A stretch of DNA of 64,000 bases from Anisodus tanguticus (GCA_034509755.1 CM067546.1:33006383-33070382), one strand, 5' to 3'; shown: positions 22,427 to 34,486, counted from the first letter of the stretch. Numbers and translations are program-made. The notes: generated by a model not told the origin, from the letters alone.

Positions 22427-25400
22427 TTATACCTTGGGTTTTAAGCCCATTCCCCTAGACAGGAAGAACATCTGATCTTTGGGTAAGCCCTTTATCAGTG
22501 AGTCCGCTATGTTATCCTTTGATTTTATGTAATAAATGGATATTATACCCGTGGTGATCAGCTGTCTAATGGTCTTATGTCTCCGTCGGATATGACGAGA
22601 CTTGCCGTTGTACATAGAACTCCGTGGCCTTCCTAGAGCCGACTGACTGTCACAGTGGATCATTATAGAAGGTACGGGTTTGTCCCAATAAGAGATATCC
22701 TCTAAGAAGTTGTGAAACCGCTCAACTTCTTCTTCTTCTTTGTCTAAAGCGATAAACTCTGATTCCATCATGGATCAGGCGATGCAAGTTTGCTTAGAGG
22801 ATTTTCAAGACACAGCCCCACCACCAATTATAAATATATACCCACTGGTGGACTTGGTGTTCTCTATATCAGATATCCAGTTTGCATCACTGTACCCTCT
22901 AGTACAATTGGATATCTCGAATAATGCAACCCGTAAGTTAGCGTGTATTTCAGGTATCATAGTACCCGATTCAACACCTTCCAATGATCATTACTTGGAT
23001 TACGGGTAAACCTAGCCAACTTGTTGACTGCATAAGCAATATTAGGTCGGGTGCAATTTGTTATGTACATCAAACTCCTAATTACCTGTGCATATTGCTC
23101 TTGGCATACGGGTGCACCATGATTTTTATCAAGCTTTTAATTTTTATCCATTGGTGACTTCATAGGCGAACTGTCAAACATCTCAAACTTTCTCAACACA
23201 TCCACGATGTAGTGAGACTGAGATAAGACCGGTCCGTCAGACGTCTTAGAGATATTTATCCCTAAGATGACATCTGTGATACCCATATCCTTCATGTCGA
23301 AGCATTGTTTCAATATGTTCTTAGTCTCTAGAATCAAGCTAGGACTACTCCCTGTGATCAACATGTCATCTACGTACAGATATATCATGACGAACGAGTC
23401 AGAGTTACCTTTCATGTAGACACATTTGTCACACTCATTAATGGAGAAACCCTTCGATAGTAGAGTACTATCTATTTTTTCATGCCATTGCTTCGGGGCC
23501 TGTTTCAGCCCGTACAGATATTTGACAAGTTAACAAACTTTCTTCTCCTGCCCTGGAACTACATACCCCTCTGGTTATTCCATATAAATTTCTTCTTCCA
23601 AATCACCATTTAGGAAGGTTGTCTTGACATCCATTTGATGTATCTCAAGGTCACACAACGCTGCGATCGCAATGAATACTTGTATGGACGTCATCCTAGA
23701 CCCCGGAGAGTACGTGTCAAAATAGTCAAGGCCTTCCTTCTGTCAATAGCCCTTGACTACCAACCTGACCTTGTACTTATCTATAGACCCATCTGCTTTA
23801 TACTTCCGTTTGAGTATACATTTACAACCCAACGATTTATTTCTCGGAGGAAGATCAACCAACTCCCAAGTATGATTATGCAGGATGTAGTCTATTTCAC
23901 TCTCAATAGCTTCTTTCCAGAGCGGTGCCTCTAGAGTTGACAATGCTTCAGCAATTGTCCTTGGTTCATCATCAACCATATAAGCTACAAAGTCATGACC
24001 AGAGGATTTATCCTTCCTGGCCCTTTTACTTCGGCTTAGTTCCATCTCTGGAGTCCCCAAGTTTTGAGCCACTTCGAAGTCCACTAGATTTGAACCATCT
24101 AGATCCGGGTAGGCAACGACTCCTGGTTCCTGAGAGCTTTGTTCATAACTTCGTTTGCGAGAGGTTATGTCTTTTTCCTTTCTAGGAAAAGTATCCTCAA
24201 AGAATTGAGCATTCCTTGATTCCATAATTCTACCCTCGTAGATATCTGGAATATCTGACTTATGCACTAAGAAATGATAAGAACTATTGTTATTTGCATA
24301 TCCGATGAAAATGCAATCTACAGTCGTAGGCCCAATCTTGACCTGTTTTGGCCTGGGCACTTCGACCTTTGCCAAACAACCCCACACCTTTAAATATTTA
24401 TAGGTGGGTTTCTTTCCCTTCCATAATTCATATGGAGTTTTGTCCTTACCATTATGTGGGACTCTGTTAAGAATCGTATTAGTGGTAAGGACGGCTTCTC
24501 TCCATATGTTTTGGGAAAGACCGGAATTGATGAGCAAGAAATTTATCATTTCCTTCAATGTGCGGTTCTTGCGTTCTGCAACACCGTTCGACTGAGGTGA
24601 GTATGGAGCTGTCGTTTGATGAACAATGCCCGATTCGGCATAATATTCCTCAAATGGTGCTACGTATTCTCCCCCTCTATCGCTACAAATGGATTTAATC
24701 CGCATGCTTAGTTGGTTTTCAACTTCTGCTGTGTAACGTCGAAATGCTTCAAAGGCTTCATATTTACTTTTCAACAAGTAAAGGTAACAATACCTTATGC
24801 TATTATCAATAATGTCACAAAGTACTTGTTTCCCCCTAGTTTGTGCAAACTTCAAATCACATATATCTATGTGAATAAATTCTTTAGGAGCGGTATTTAT
24901 TTCGACGGATTGAAAAGGAATCATTGTGAATTTTTCCTCTACGCACACCTCACACTTATGTTGAGGGTTTACGTCGATAGAAAACAACTCCAACTTAACC
25001 AACCTTTGGATGGACTTGTAGTTAACATGTCCTAATCTATGATGCCATAAATTAGATGACTCAAGCAAGTAAGAAGAAACTTCAATATTATTGCTTGCAC
25101 GTATTACAGACATGTCGTTAACTTTGAAGAGGCCTTCACAGACGAAGCCTCTTCCCACAAAAGTTCCATTTTTGGCGATTACAAACTAATTGGACTCAAA
25201 TACTAGCCTAAAACCAACATTAACCAATAAATGACCTGAAATTAAATTCCTCCTAATCTCAGGGACATGCATCACCTCCTTCAGAGTGAGCACTTTTCCA
25301 AAAGTCATCTTCAGGACTACCTTTCCTACCCCCAGCACGTCAGAGGAAGCGTTATTACCCATGAACAACTTCTTGTTTGTAATTGGTGTATATGTAGAGA

Positions 25401-26565
25401 AGGCATCTCTATTAGAACAGATGTGTTTGGTAGCACCCGTGTCCATCCACCATTGCATGAGATTCTCAACAAGGTTTGCTTCAAGCAACACCGCCATGAA
25501 CTCCTCAATCATATCGTCAAGAAGCCTGTCTTTGATGACGTTAGCCTGAGCCTTGCCCTTGGCCTTGGCCCTATCTTTTTGCTCAGTATTGAGCTTGCGA
25601 CAATCCTTGATCATGTGATCAGGTTTCCCATAGTGGTGACAGTTCCCCTTGAACTTCTCCGCCGCCTGGGTCTTGCCGTCTTTCTGGAACTTGTGCTTCT
25701 TGCTTGGGTTCCCTTTGACCTCAGCCAGATTTGCCTTTGCCTCAACGGGTTGTTTTCCCTTAGGCAAGGCCATCTTCTTATCTTCCTGAATCATGAGTTT
25801 GATAATAAGTTCCTCAAAGGTCATTTTCTTTGTCTTGAGTTTTAAGTAACTCATAAACTCATTCCGCGAGGGAGGTAACTTCTCAATCAGTAATGCAACC
25901 AAAAACTGCTCATTTGGTTTCATACCTTCCAAATCCAGGTGATGTAGAATCATTTGGAATTCCTGGACTTGGGACATCACAGTTTTGCTATCCACCATTT
26001 GAAATTTCAGGAATTTTCTAACAATGAATTTCTTCGTACCAGCATTTTATGTGTTGTACTTCTTTTGCAGCTTTTCCCATAACTCTTTGGCGGTGCCTAC
26101 GGTGTAATACACCGTGTAGAGTGGGTCTGACAGACAGTTCAAAATATAGTTCTTACACATGAAGTCACTATGACTTCATGTATCAAGAACCATCTTCATG
26201 CCATTAATGACATGGATACATTGGCCCCCGTTAGTCGTTTCATTAGGATGAGGGTCCACTTCATCTCCAACTTGTGGAGGATATTCTATTAGGAAACGAG
26301 CCATTCCCATAACAGTCAGATAAAACAACATCTTCTGCTGCTATCTTTTGAAGTTGGAGCCCATGAACTTTTCTGGGCGTTCATGAAGGAACCCGGAGGG
26401 TGGAGGAACTGTAACGTTCCTTTGAGCAGCAGGAAAGGCGTTGGATGACCCTTAAGCAGTAGTGAAGGAATTAGGTGTGCCTTGAGAAGCAGTGAGGAAG
26501 GCATATTGGTTGCCTTGAGTAGTAACAACAACAGAATCAGAAACTAGTTATTCTCTTCCAGTCAT
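22427..26565 (-). pseudogene. Copia B gag-pol polyprotein remnant
   Basis: The expected gag ATG at 26563-26565 is followed by a stop at the sixth codon. Gag C-terminus plus protease are open at 25186-25998; the zinc knuckle reads CHHYGKPDHMIKDC, so its second Cys is lost, while the protease site MDTGATKHIC is kept. Pre-integrase, integrase and the RT N-terminus form one 471-codon stretch at 23743-25158 with an intact integrase motif (HIDICD, CSDRGGEY, NGVAERKNRTLKEM). The frame stops at 23743 just after VVKGY. RT with LYVDDMLITG follows at 23137-23415 and RNase H at 22427-22771, ending SRGMGLKPKV. Several TAG/TGA stops in RT look like ordinary point decay. Confidence 0.88.
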
Positions 26566-26583
26566 CTTTCTAAGCACTTGCAA

Positions 26584-26598
26584 CAATCTTGTCTTAAA
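26584..26598 (-). promoter_or_regulatory. Non-tRNA primer-binding-site candidate, copia B
   Basis: TTTAAGACAAGATTG on the minus strand, two bases from the LTR. It has a perfect 15-nt complement in the 5' LTR at 26745-26759, also present in the 3' LTR at 21062-21076. No TGG occurs at the junction. Confidence 0.6.
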
Positions 26599-26600
26599 CT

Positions 26601-27568
26601 TGTGGGTTACAACAATTATAGAAAACGGGAAGTAAGTAAATATTATAAATCACTAGAAAGGATAAACTAAAGATTAAAACAATCTGGAATCAAGAACGTT
26701 ACAAACTCCTTGTGATTTGTTGAGTCGAGTGATGACACTCTGTCTTTAAGACAAGATTGCCCCGTATATATCCTTTTACGTTTTCGGGCAATAGTCTCCC
26801 AATATACAACAACAACTTAACAAATGAGCAAAGTAAACTCAAGTGTTACTCTTGAAGAACTTTGAATATAGTAAACTTGCTAGAGAGGAAGAAGAAGATT
26901 CCAAAAAATTTTGTAAGTGTTTCTAAGTGTTGAACAATTGAGCCAAATGCCTCAATTTATAGTGTAATGAGATGACCCCTCAACTACCCAACTAATGTCC
27001 TTCAATAGCCATGTAATGACACTTATTGAGGGATTACATTCAGCCAAATAATGGCTGAATTCATGTGCCAAATAATGGAGATTCAATGCTCCAAAACCAT
27101 TCCAAAAGTCAGAACTTTCCATCTTCCCGTCGCAGCATTCTGCCTCCGAAGCGCCGCGACTCTGCGAATTAGCGCCGTGGCGCCACGACTCCAGTGGTTG
27201 AACACCCAATTAGCGCCATAGTGCTGCTTGGGAGGCGCCGCGGCGCTCCGGCGCCTCGGCTCCGACGGGGCTACACCGCGGCCCTTCGCGGCTCCGCGAT
27301 GATTTCCGACTTGTTTCATCTTACACTTCGTACACTTCTTCCTTCGTTTACCAACGTGGAATACTTGTCATTTGACCAATAACCGTCCATCATTCTATGT
27401 CTCAAACGTATTACTTACGTACCAATATCTCTTTCACTAATGAAATTTGCGATACTTGGCACTACGTGTGCACGTGTGTGGAAATGACGTTTTCGATGTG
27501 CGGGGCCCCAATTTTTCGAGTCATAAATAATTTGATAAACTTAATTTCACATTAGTAAATTTCCAACA
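26601..27568 (-). repeat. Copia B 5' LTR
   Basis: 968 bp, TGTGGG...CCAACA. Minus-strand TATA (TATAAATT) at 26954-26961. U3 holds GC-rich segments (27.13-27.30 kb), including the perfect hairpin TCGCGG-CT-CCGCGA near 27286. The half nearest the internal region is clearly related to the family A LTRs; U3 is not. Confidence 0.9.
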
Positions 27569-27573
27569 GGTAA
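27569..27573. repeat. Target-site duplication GGTAA, right side of copia B
   Basis: GGTAA directly follows the LTR end CCAACA, matching 20913-20917. Confidence 0.9.
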
Positions 27574-27609
27574 TTCCAAGAGAAAATGAGGGATTGAATT
27601 TATGAGGAA

Positions 27610-27617
27610 TTTATATA
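27610..27617 (-). promoter_or_regulatory. Probable native TATA box of the small gene
   Basis: The minus strand reads GCATATATAAATTCC. Without copia B it would lie about 275 bp upstream of the ATG at 20685, with a start site predicted near 27585. Copia B therefore seems to have entered the 5' untranslated region. This is inference from spacing. Confidence 0.4.
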
Positions 27618-27971
27618 TGCTATGGAGAAGGGTGAGTGTTTGAGGGAGGTTTGTTTTTCTTATATTTACTACCACACCCACACCTCTTCCCCTGTCCCTT
27701 ACTCCACCATTTTAAAGGAGAAGTTTAAGGTCATTTGTTAATAACGTCCATTATTTTTGGTCTTTGTTCAAGGTTTGATTCCTAGATTAAAGCTCAATGT
27801 CAACTTTTAGTTAATGGCTACCATTAATTATTATACTTGCTCTGACTCATAACTTTAAAGGAGATAAACCTTGCAAATTAACGTATGAATCATGATAATG
27901 ATTAGTAGGTAATCATGTATTTACAAGAAATAAAAGAGTAAATTCCAGAAATTTTTGGTTATGAGACTTTA

Positions 27972-27980
27972 ATTAATTAA
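27972..27980. repeat. Candidate 9-bp duplication, left of TIR element
   Basis: ATTAATTAA adjoins the left TIR and is matched at 30458-30466. The sequence is low-complexity and palindromic, so support is moderate. Confidence 0.5.
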
Positions 27981-30457
27981 CGGAAAAGGGTAAAAAATGC
28001 CCTTAGATTATGTGAAATGGAACAAAAATGTCGTCCCTAAAAATGTCATGGTTGTTAATAGTTTGGCTAAAAATTGCCCTTATTGTTACTTAATTGGGTC
28101 AAAAATATCATTTTTCTAATAAACATATTGTATTTTTTCTCTTTAACCACCTTCTTTTCCTAATAAAAATATTTTTTTTAAAAAAGAACTCTTTTCTTGT
28201 TTCTTTTCTTTTAAAGCCCTTTAACAAATAAAAAAGTGGAAAATACTTTTTTCTCTTCTTGATCTCATTTTAAAATAGATTAATTCTATGTACCTTTTTA
28301 ACTGATAATATAAATTATACATTCAAAACTCTCTATAATTGTCATTCTTTATTGACGAGCGCAAAACACAGTATAATTTAAACGCTTCGCTAGTTAAAGA
28401 TAATATAGTTTAAGATCGTTTCCACATGGATTGATACAAATAATTACTTAAACAAAAACTTGCTTAGTATTATTCAAGTGATCAAAACTTGAATTTGTTT
28501 TGGTTATAAACCAAGATTATCGACTACAAACGTAATTTTAAAAAGTTAACAATGAAAGCAAATGTTACTATTAATATGAGAAGTAATGGTAGTAGACAAA
28601 ACATATGCAAGATTTTAGCAATTAGCCCCGATTCGTTTTATCATTCTCTTCTAAATTTTATTGTCTTTCGAATTCAATAAGTAATTAGTTTACTCAAGAA
28701 TCTAATAAACCTCTTTCGATTATTTATTCAGATTTCACAAATTAAACTAATGCAAGCCCCGAGAATGTTCAAAAACTATAGATAGAAATAGATCTTCGAA
28801 CGACTTCTCACGAATAATGTCAGTGTATAACCCTAGATAAATTATTGAAGAGTCTCTTCCGATTACTCAACATAATCATCCAATCAAGAGCTAAATCAGA
28901 TTTATATTAAGATAATTCACATAACACTTCTTCTTGCAATTAAAGCATTCAAGAATATCTCAACAATCAAGTAAAACTACTATCCATGAGTTCAAGACTA
29001 GTGAAAAACCCTATGAACATATGCAAGAAAACATTAAGGGTTTAGTCTAAAGGAAAACGTCTCTCGAATATTTTCCTCTCTTTGTTCAACCAATAATGCA
29101 AGAGGCTCTTTCGATTATTTGGAAGAATCACCAATTAAAACCAAACAAACTAATATAGAGATATTCACCAAACTATTCCTCTTCCGATTAAATAAATAGT
29201 AAATAACTCTGCAATTCAATTCAAAACTCCATTAACGAATTCAGGCAATAAAACAAGAATTGTATCTAAAAATTCCAATAAATACATCATGTCTGTCAAA
29301 ACCCTACAGGAAAACTGCTTCATAATAGAATAAAAAAACGTAGAAGAAATAGAACTAGAAAACATTACAACTGATGATTGATCCAAACTCCCGTATTGAA
29401 TTGAATCGTGATGAAAAGTAACGAATTCAGGCATCTGAACTCTTCTACGTGCCTCCAATGCTCCCTAGGTCAAAAGTCCCTTCAAAATGTGTTTTTGGTA
29501 TATTTATAGAATAGCCAAGTGCCTGGATGAGATTGCCCTTAAAAAATTAGAAAATAAAAAACTCTGTCCGAAAAAGGCCTGCGCCCCGCGGGCTTCCCCG
29601 CGCAATGCCCCGCGGTAGGCCATTTAAAGATTGATATCCTATGCTGGGAGGGTCCAACTGGTAAAAAGTGTCTTAACTTCTATACAGACATTCTGGTCAC
29701 ATGTATTTATCTTGCCTAAAAAGGTGCTAGAAATGATCAACTCCATCCTCAAGGGCTATCTCTAGACTGGTAGTACTGATAAGAAGAAACCAAAGAGGTA
29801 GGATTGAATTGAAGGTTAGGACTATGAACTTCTACCCTATGTAATGCTAGCTGATTTCATTAGATGGATAGAGTAGATCTGTTCCAAAGTAGTTGAAGCT
29901 GAAGGGTTGCACATGTAACTTCAGTTTCTTTTTTTTACCTCTCATACTGGTAATAAAATTCTTTTATTTACCAAAAAAATATTTATCCTACTTCAATTCG
30001 GAAAAGATTAAGAAATAAAAATATTTCCTATTTTATTAGGAATAAGAATATTATCGTTATCTAAATGAAAATTAATGATGGGTTACTATGATCTTATATA
30101 TATGACCTTATTATTAGTTAAAAAAGTACATGAAATTAATATATTTTAATTGATAAAATGGGATTAAGAAGAAGAAAAAATTACTTTCCATTTTTTATTA
30201 GTTAAAGGGATTTTAAAAGAAAAGAACAAGAAAAAGATTCTTTAAAATAATATTTTATTAGAAAAAGTATGTGTTTAAAAAGAAAAGAAACAACATGTTT
30301 ATTAGGAAAAGGACATTTTTGACCCAATTAAGTAATACTCCATAGAGGCATTTTTTAAGTCAAACTATTAACAACATGGTTTTTTTAGATCAAACTATTA
30401 GCGGAGGACATTTTTATTCAATTTCGCCTAGTTTAAAGACATTTATTATCCTTTCCG
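27981..30457. mobile_element. Non-autonomous MULE-like element with long TIRs
   Basis: 2477 bp with ends CGGAAAAGGGTAAAAAATG and, inverted, CGGAAAGGATAATAAATG. Homology continues inward for about 260 bp (27981-28239 and 30181-30457), including shared blocks such as TTGTTAATAGTTTG and TACTTAATTGGGTCAAAAAT. The TIRs hold internal subrepeats of the AAAAATGCCC / AAAATGTC kind. Long TIRs and a 9-bp duplication fit Mutator-like elements. No transposase frame is present in the 1.9-kb centre, which carries a GC-rich patch near 29.58-29.62 kb. Other TIR superfamilies remain possible. Confidence 0.65.
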
Positions 30458-30841
30458 ATTAATTAATTAACTGTCCTGGTTTGGATGGTCTAGATTTTAT
30501 CTAGTGATAACCAGGAGAGAACCTTTTTTTTTCTTCAAATAGAGGCACAATTTTATAGCCATAATGAAAAAGATCCTATAAAAGAGAGGGGGGGGTCGAG
30601 CTTGACCTTTTACTACAAGAGTTGAGCTTGTGAAGAAAAACAATTTATCTCGGCTAAAAAGCCCAAAGCTATAAAAATAAAAAAAGTGACAACATGTAAC
30701 AATAAAGTAGTAAATATTCCCTTTCCTGCAATTTAATAGAAGAGAACCTATTCTTTGCTCCAAAAGATGGAATCTCCCACCCCAGGAGCCCCCACACTCC
30801 GGTCCGACAGGTCGAAGAGAACCTATTCTTAGTTACAGAGT
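30458..30841. other. Intergenic, no gene seen
   Basis: AT-rich. It contains a partial internal duplication: GAGAACCTATTCTT occurs near 30740 and again near 30818, with ATTCCCTTTCCTGCAATTTA near 30714 and near 30866. Confidence 0.4.
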
Positions 30842-30956
30842 TGAGTGTAGTTCCTATTGTCAATATTCCCTTTCCTGCAATTTAATAAAAAAATAAATAA
30901 ATGTAAGAGGCCACGATGAGAAACTCTTCAAAGAAGTGACTAGTATTCGATTAAAG
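30842..30956 (-). repeat. Inverted copy of the TIP upstream segment
   Basis: About 115 nt match, in reverse complement and nearly base for base, the stretch about 43795-43910 upstream of TIP copy 4 (and its copies near 52.40-52.52 and 61.02-61.13 kb). Shared marks include GAAGAGTTTCTCATCG and GGCCTCTTACATTTATTTA. Confidence 0.8.
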
Positions 30957-30999
30957 TCACATATGAACCTATTCTTGATCCAATTAGCTTATAAGCATT

Positions 31000-32742
31000 T
31001 TTGGTGTTTTCAATTAGAGAATATGTGATACCATGTCTCCCACTTCGTTCGAGTTGCAATATTTTGAAACTACCGATTATGATCGATGAAGAGGACTTTT
31101 AAGGAGTCGATGGTTCGTTAAGGTAATTCAAAGTTTTACAAAATTAATTACACTCGATTGCAGAAACATTATTTAGTAAGTTGAATTTTATTGCTTCAAC
31201 TGAAAGTATGTATGTACTAAAGACAATCATTATTAGGGACAAATGTAGTTGAACACATTCGTATTATTAATAAGATTAATATTTATGACATTTGCGATTA
31301 TTGAATTATTATTTGATTGTTTGTAATTATTCATTAATGTGTATCCCTCGAGCTTACGTTGTCATTAATAGAGTGAGATATTGATGATAGAGCGTAACTC
31401 TTAAAATAGCATCGACTAATGATCATCGAGAATGGGATATCGATGATATGTGATAAGTCGACATGTGGTCTGCATCACATCCTTAGAGGATGTAGTATGT
31501 TTCACCTGCTACGAGTAATGGCTACTCGTGATGGACACATGGATACTTTGGAAGTATTGGTATACCCTGTTGATATACTGTTTGTTATACTTGCCTAAAG
31601 TATGATAAGCGTGTGGGAGATAGAAGTCCTTAGACTTGAGGTCAATACGCGCCTTGTCTACAAAGTAATGTACTTTGATCCCGTCCTAAGCTCAAATGCC
31701 TTATAGGTTGAGATACGACTTGTATTGGGTACATTACGATGTGGATTAAAGGTGGTAGTTGAGCCAAGATTAGGATTCATTCCTTGAATGTATATTCGAG
31801 AGAACACTTGGATTCTCAGTGATATTAGGTTGACTAAGTCGTTGGCCAACGCAATAGACATATTTAGAATATGGTCTAGTTGCCAACTAATATAGATGGG
31901 ATACAATGATTAATCCATTTGGATAGACACTTGACAAATCCTAAGCTTGATCGGGTGTGTCGTGAATGAAAGGATTTTATCTTACCACATAGAGGTTAAG
32001 TTTACTGGATTCATGTAAACGTACTTCACATATTGAGTTCGTCTTGCGGCGCCGTCTAGGAGTTCCACGTAGGCCTTAATTTGATTAATGTCGATATGTG
32101 AAGGCCTGTAGGATCACACTATGTCGATTGTCCTTTCGATCTAAGGATGTATTAAAAGAGTAATTAAATGTTCGATTTAGAATCGAGTTATTTAAATGAA
32201 CAATGATTATTTTAATTAAGACAAAATTGGATTATGGATTTAATTAAGAATGCGCAGAAAATAAATCGAGACAGTGCAGGAACACGTCGAGCACCACGGG
32301 GCCCATACCCTAAGGCCGCGACGCCTCTGCCTCGATTTTTGGGCCAGGCCCAAGGTCAAACCTTAATCCGGTTTGACCTAATTTTCACCTATAAATAGTG
32401 GCATTCTCTTCATTATTTACACACCAATTTCAGATTATCATTCTAAGCCTTAGAGACTTAGAATTAAAATACTCTCTCAAACTTCTGCCGGATTTCCTAG
32501 CTTTCCGAAAGAGAAATACATTAAATCTTGGAGCTTGCAATCGAAAGGGCAACCGCGTGTCATCCCTATAGTAAATAAAGATTTCAGATACTATAACCTG
32601 TAAGTTTTATGCTTTATGTTACAGGTTTTGATTGTTGTATAACCATACCAGAATAAGTTGTTGGGGTAAGTAAGAAACAAAATTTTAAACTTTCGTTGTG
32701 CCTTACTTATATGTTTTGAACCCAACAAAACCCAACATCAAC
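31000..32742 (+). mobile_element. Probable solo or partial LTR (boundaries uncertain)
   Basis: No coding potential. The right part has LTR-like layout: a GC-rich block (32.28-32.35 kb), a clear TATA box at 32390, a leader with CTTAGAGACTTAGAATT, a T-rich segment and an end in CCCAACA near 32739. A left end starting TG and a flanking duplication could not be fixed, so the start is approximate. A plant promoter of another kind is the alternative. Confidence 0.4.
32390..32397 (+). promoter_or_regulatory. TATA box in the LTR-like segment
   Basis: CCTATAAATAGTGGC on the plus strand, followed about 30 bases later by a CA-rich start region. Points rightward toward the TIP cluster, whose genes are on the opposite strand. 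Confidence 0.5.
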
Positions 32743-32869
32743 AACGGAACATTCTCTTTCACAAAGAGAATATAATTCATTCATTAAAGAGAATAAAATT
32801 GCACAGGAAATACATTGTTAATTTATATTCATATTTCTGAAAAATATTTTTTTCTCTAAAATTATTAGG

Positions 32870-33463
32870 GATATGTCATCTACGATTTTTTTTAGTAAAT
32901 CGGATAAGAGAGGTCAATTGTTTTAGTCATTGGAGACAATTCTTCGCTCCCTTATGATTTTAAGGGGGTTATGAGTGGAAGGAAAGAGGTGAGTGATAGG
33001 TGCAAGAGAGAAATATATTTCTTTCGCAGAATTATTATAGCTAATCCATAAAAGAAGAAAAAAAGTTAACAATAAGATTCTAGCAAAAACAAGGCAAATG
33101 CAACTTTTTTTCTTCAAGGTTATATTAAACACAACTTGAAGATTCAATATATGGTTTATGGAAAAATAAAAGGCGACATTCTTATATATCTCCGCAACCA
33201 TGAAGAGAAACTTACGGTCTACTATTATCTTACATGTATGAAGTATATATATCAATAGACATAAATTTTGAGAGAATATTAAAAATTAATAAATAGTATT
33301 ACAGTATTACAATTACGCCCTACAAGGTATCATTGCAAGACATTTACAACCTTCATGATTCCTAGTTAGAGACTCAAAATGAGACTTACTAATGTTAGAA
33401 GAGTATAAAATAATAAATATAATCAGGTCATAAACTTCTCCGGTCACCTGTTGATTTCTGTAG
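32870..33463 (-). repeat. TIP 3' flanking segment, first copy
   Basis: Noncoding sequence downstream of the TIP stop codon, with marks such as GGTCAATTGTTTTAGTCATT and TTAAGGGGGTTATGAGTGG. It recurs near 34.5, 36.2, 49.6 and 58.2 kb, each time next to a TIP copy, so it moved together with the gene. Confidence 0.8.
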
Positions 33464-34486
33464 CTATGGAGTTATGCTTATAACATGTGTTTTTTCAACT
33501 TTGATAAGATATTCTTTCAAGTTATTTTGGGAATTATAAGGAGTTATGCTTATAACAGGTTTTCTGTAGCTAAGGAGTTAGGTTTCTGTAGCTAAGGAAT
33601 TATTTTGGGAATGATAAATGAAGGGTCTAATTACACACATAAAAAGGTTTCTGATTTTCCGTTGTCCGTTGCAGCGGTCAAAGGTCCGCTGTAGCGGGAC
33701 CCGCGCCCACGCTCAAGTTTGTCGCTAAAAGTCATCATTATTTCAAAAATAACTGCGTTCCAAGGTGTTGTCCCACCTCTGAGAGCGTATGCTGATGTAT
33801 CCTGCAAGATTTAATGAATTTAATTAGTTAATATAAATATTGAAAATCTTCTTGGCGAAATATAGTCCCGAAAAAAGGTAGCTTGATTATTTGTTTTAGT
33901 TAAATCAATATATATGTATAATTTTTTCAAACACCTCTCAACTTATTTTCTATTTGATCGGTGCATCAAAGTCTTCTCCTCTATGTATGCGATGAATATA
34001 TGAGTTACTAGCAATGTGCATGGAGAAAGGAGTGGCATTACGTACCAAGCCACCAGTAGCAAATTTGAGGAGGAAGAGAGCCACGACAGATCCAATTAAT
34101 TGAGCAATCCAATATAAAACGCTCCTATAAAAGGTAATGTGACCTCCGATAAAGGCAGTAAATGTAACAGCCGGGTTTACATGACCTCCAGATATATTTA
34201 TTGACACTGATATTGCCACAAAAAGAGAAAATGCATGGGATAACGCCGCAGAAATTAAACCGTCGCCTGGCATGACTGCTCCGTCGCTCGTCAATGTATT
34301 GGCTGCAAAACATACCAATATTTGATTATTACCAATACAAATGCACTAATAATATTAAAATTCATTTACACTTGTGTATTTGGATTAAAATCATAAAACA
34401 GTGAGACTTACTGAATGCAATGGCACATCCTTCGCTGGCAAAAAAAAAAAAAACATGGAAATGAATTCATATGCAACAACTCTTAG
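33464..34486 (-). pseudogene. TIP copy 1: chimeric aquaporin pseudogene
   Basis: Exon 2 (34046-34302) is open and well kept, with GGHVNPAVTF. Exon 3 is only a 5' piece (33724-33801) and a 3' end (33464-33520). About 200 bp between them match the gypsy 3' region instead (GTAGCGGGACCCGCGCCCAC). Exon 1 (34412-34486) is cut after about 25 codons, lacks the start codon, and its MFVFVFA stretch has become a run of A. It cannot encode a six-helix channel. It is nearly identical to copy 2. Confidence 0.85.

Larger units (their letters stand above)
20918..27568 (-). mobile_element. Family B Ty1/copia element, complete but decayed
   Basis: 6651 bp with LTRs at 20918-21828 and 26601-27568 and a perfect 5-bp duplication GGTAA on both sides, so this is a single simple insertion. 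Internal order and protein sequence match family A closely. Decay is mainly by substitutions giving in-frame stops, and the LTRs differ in length (911 against 968), so it is older than the A array. It has inserted upstream of the small gene at 20344-20685, in the same orientation. Confidence 0.93.

Noticed and set aside
24712..25845. Plus-strand frames of 107 and 192 codons in copia B
   Set aside because: They are antisense shadows of gag, protease and integrase.
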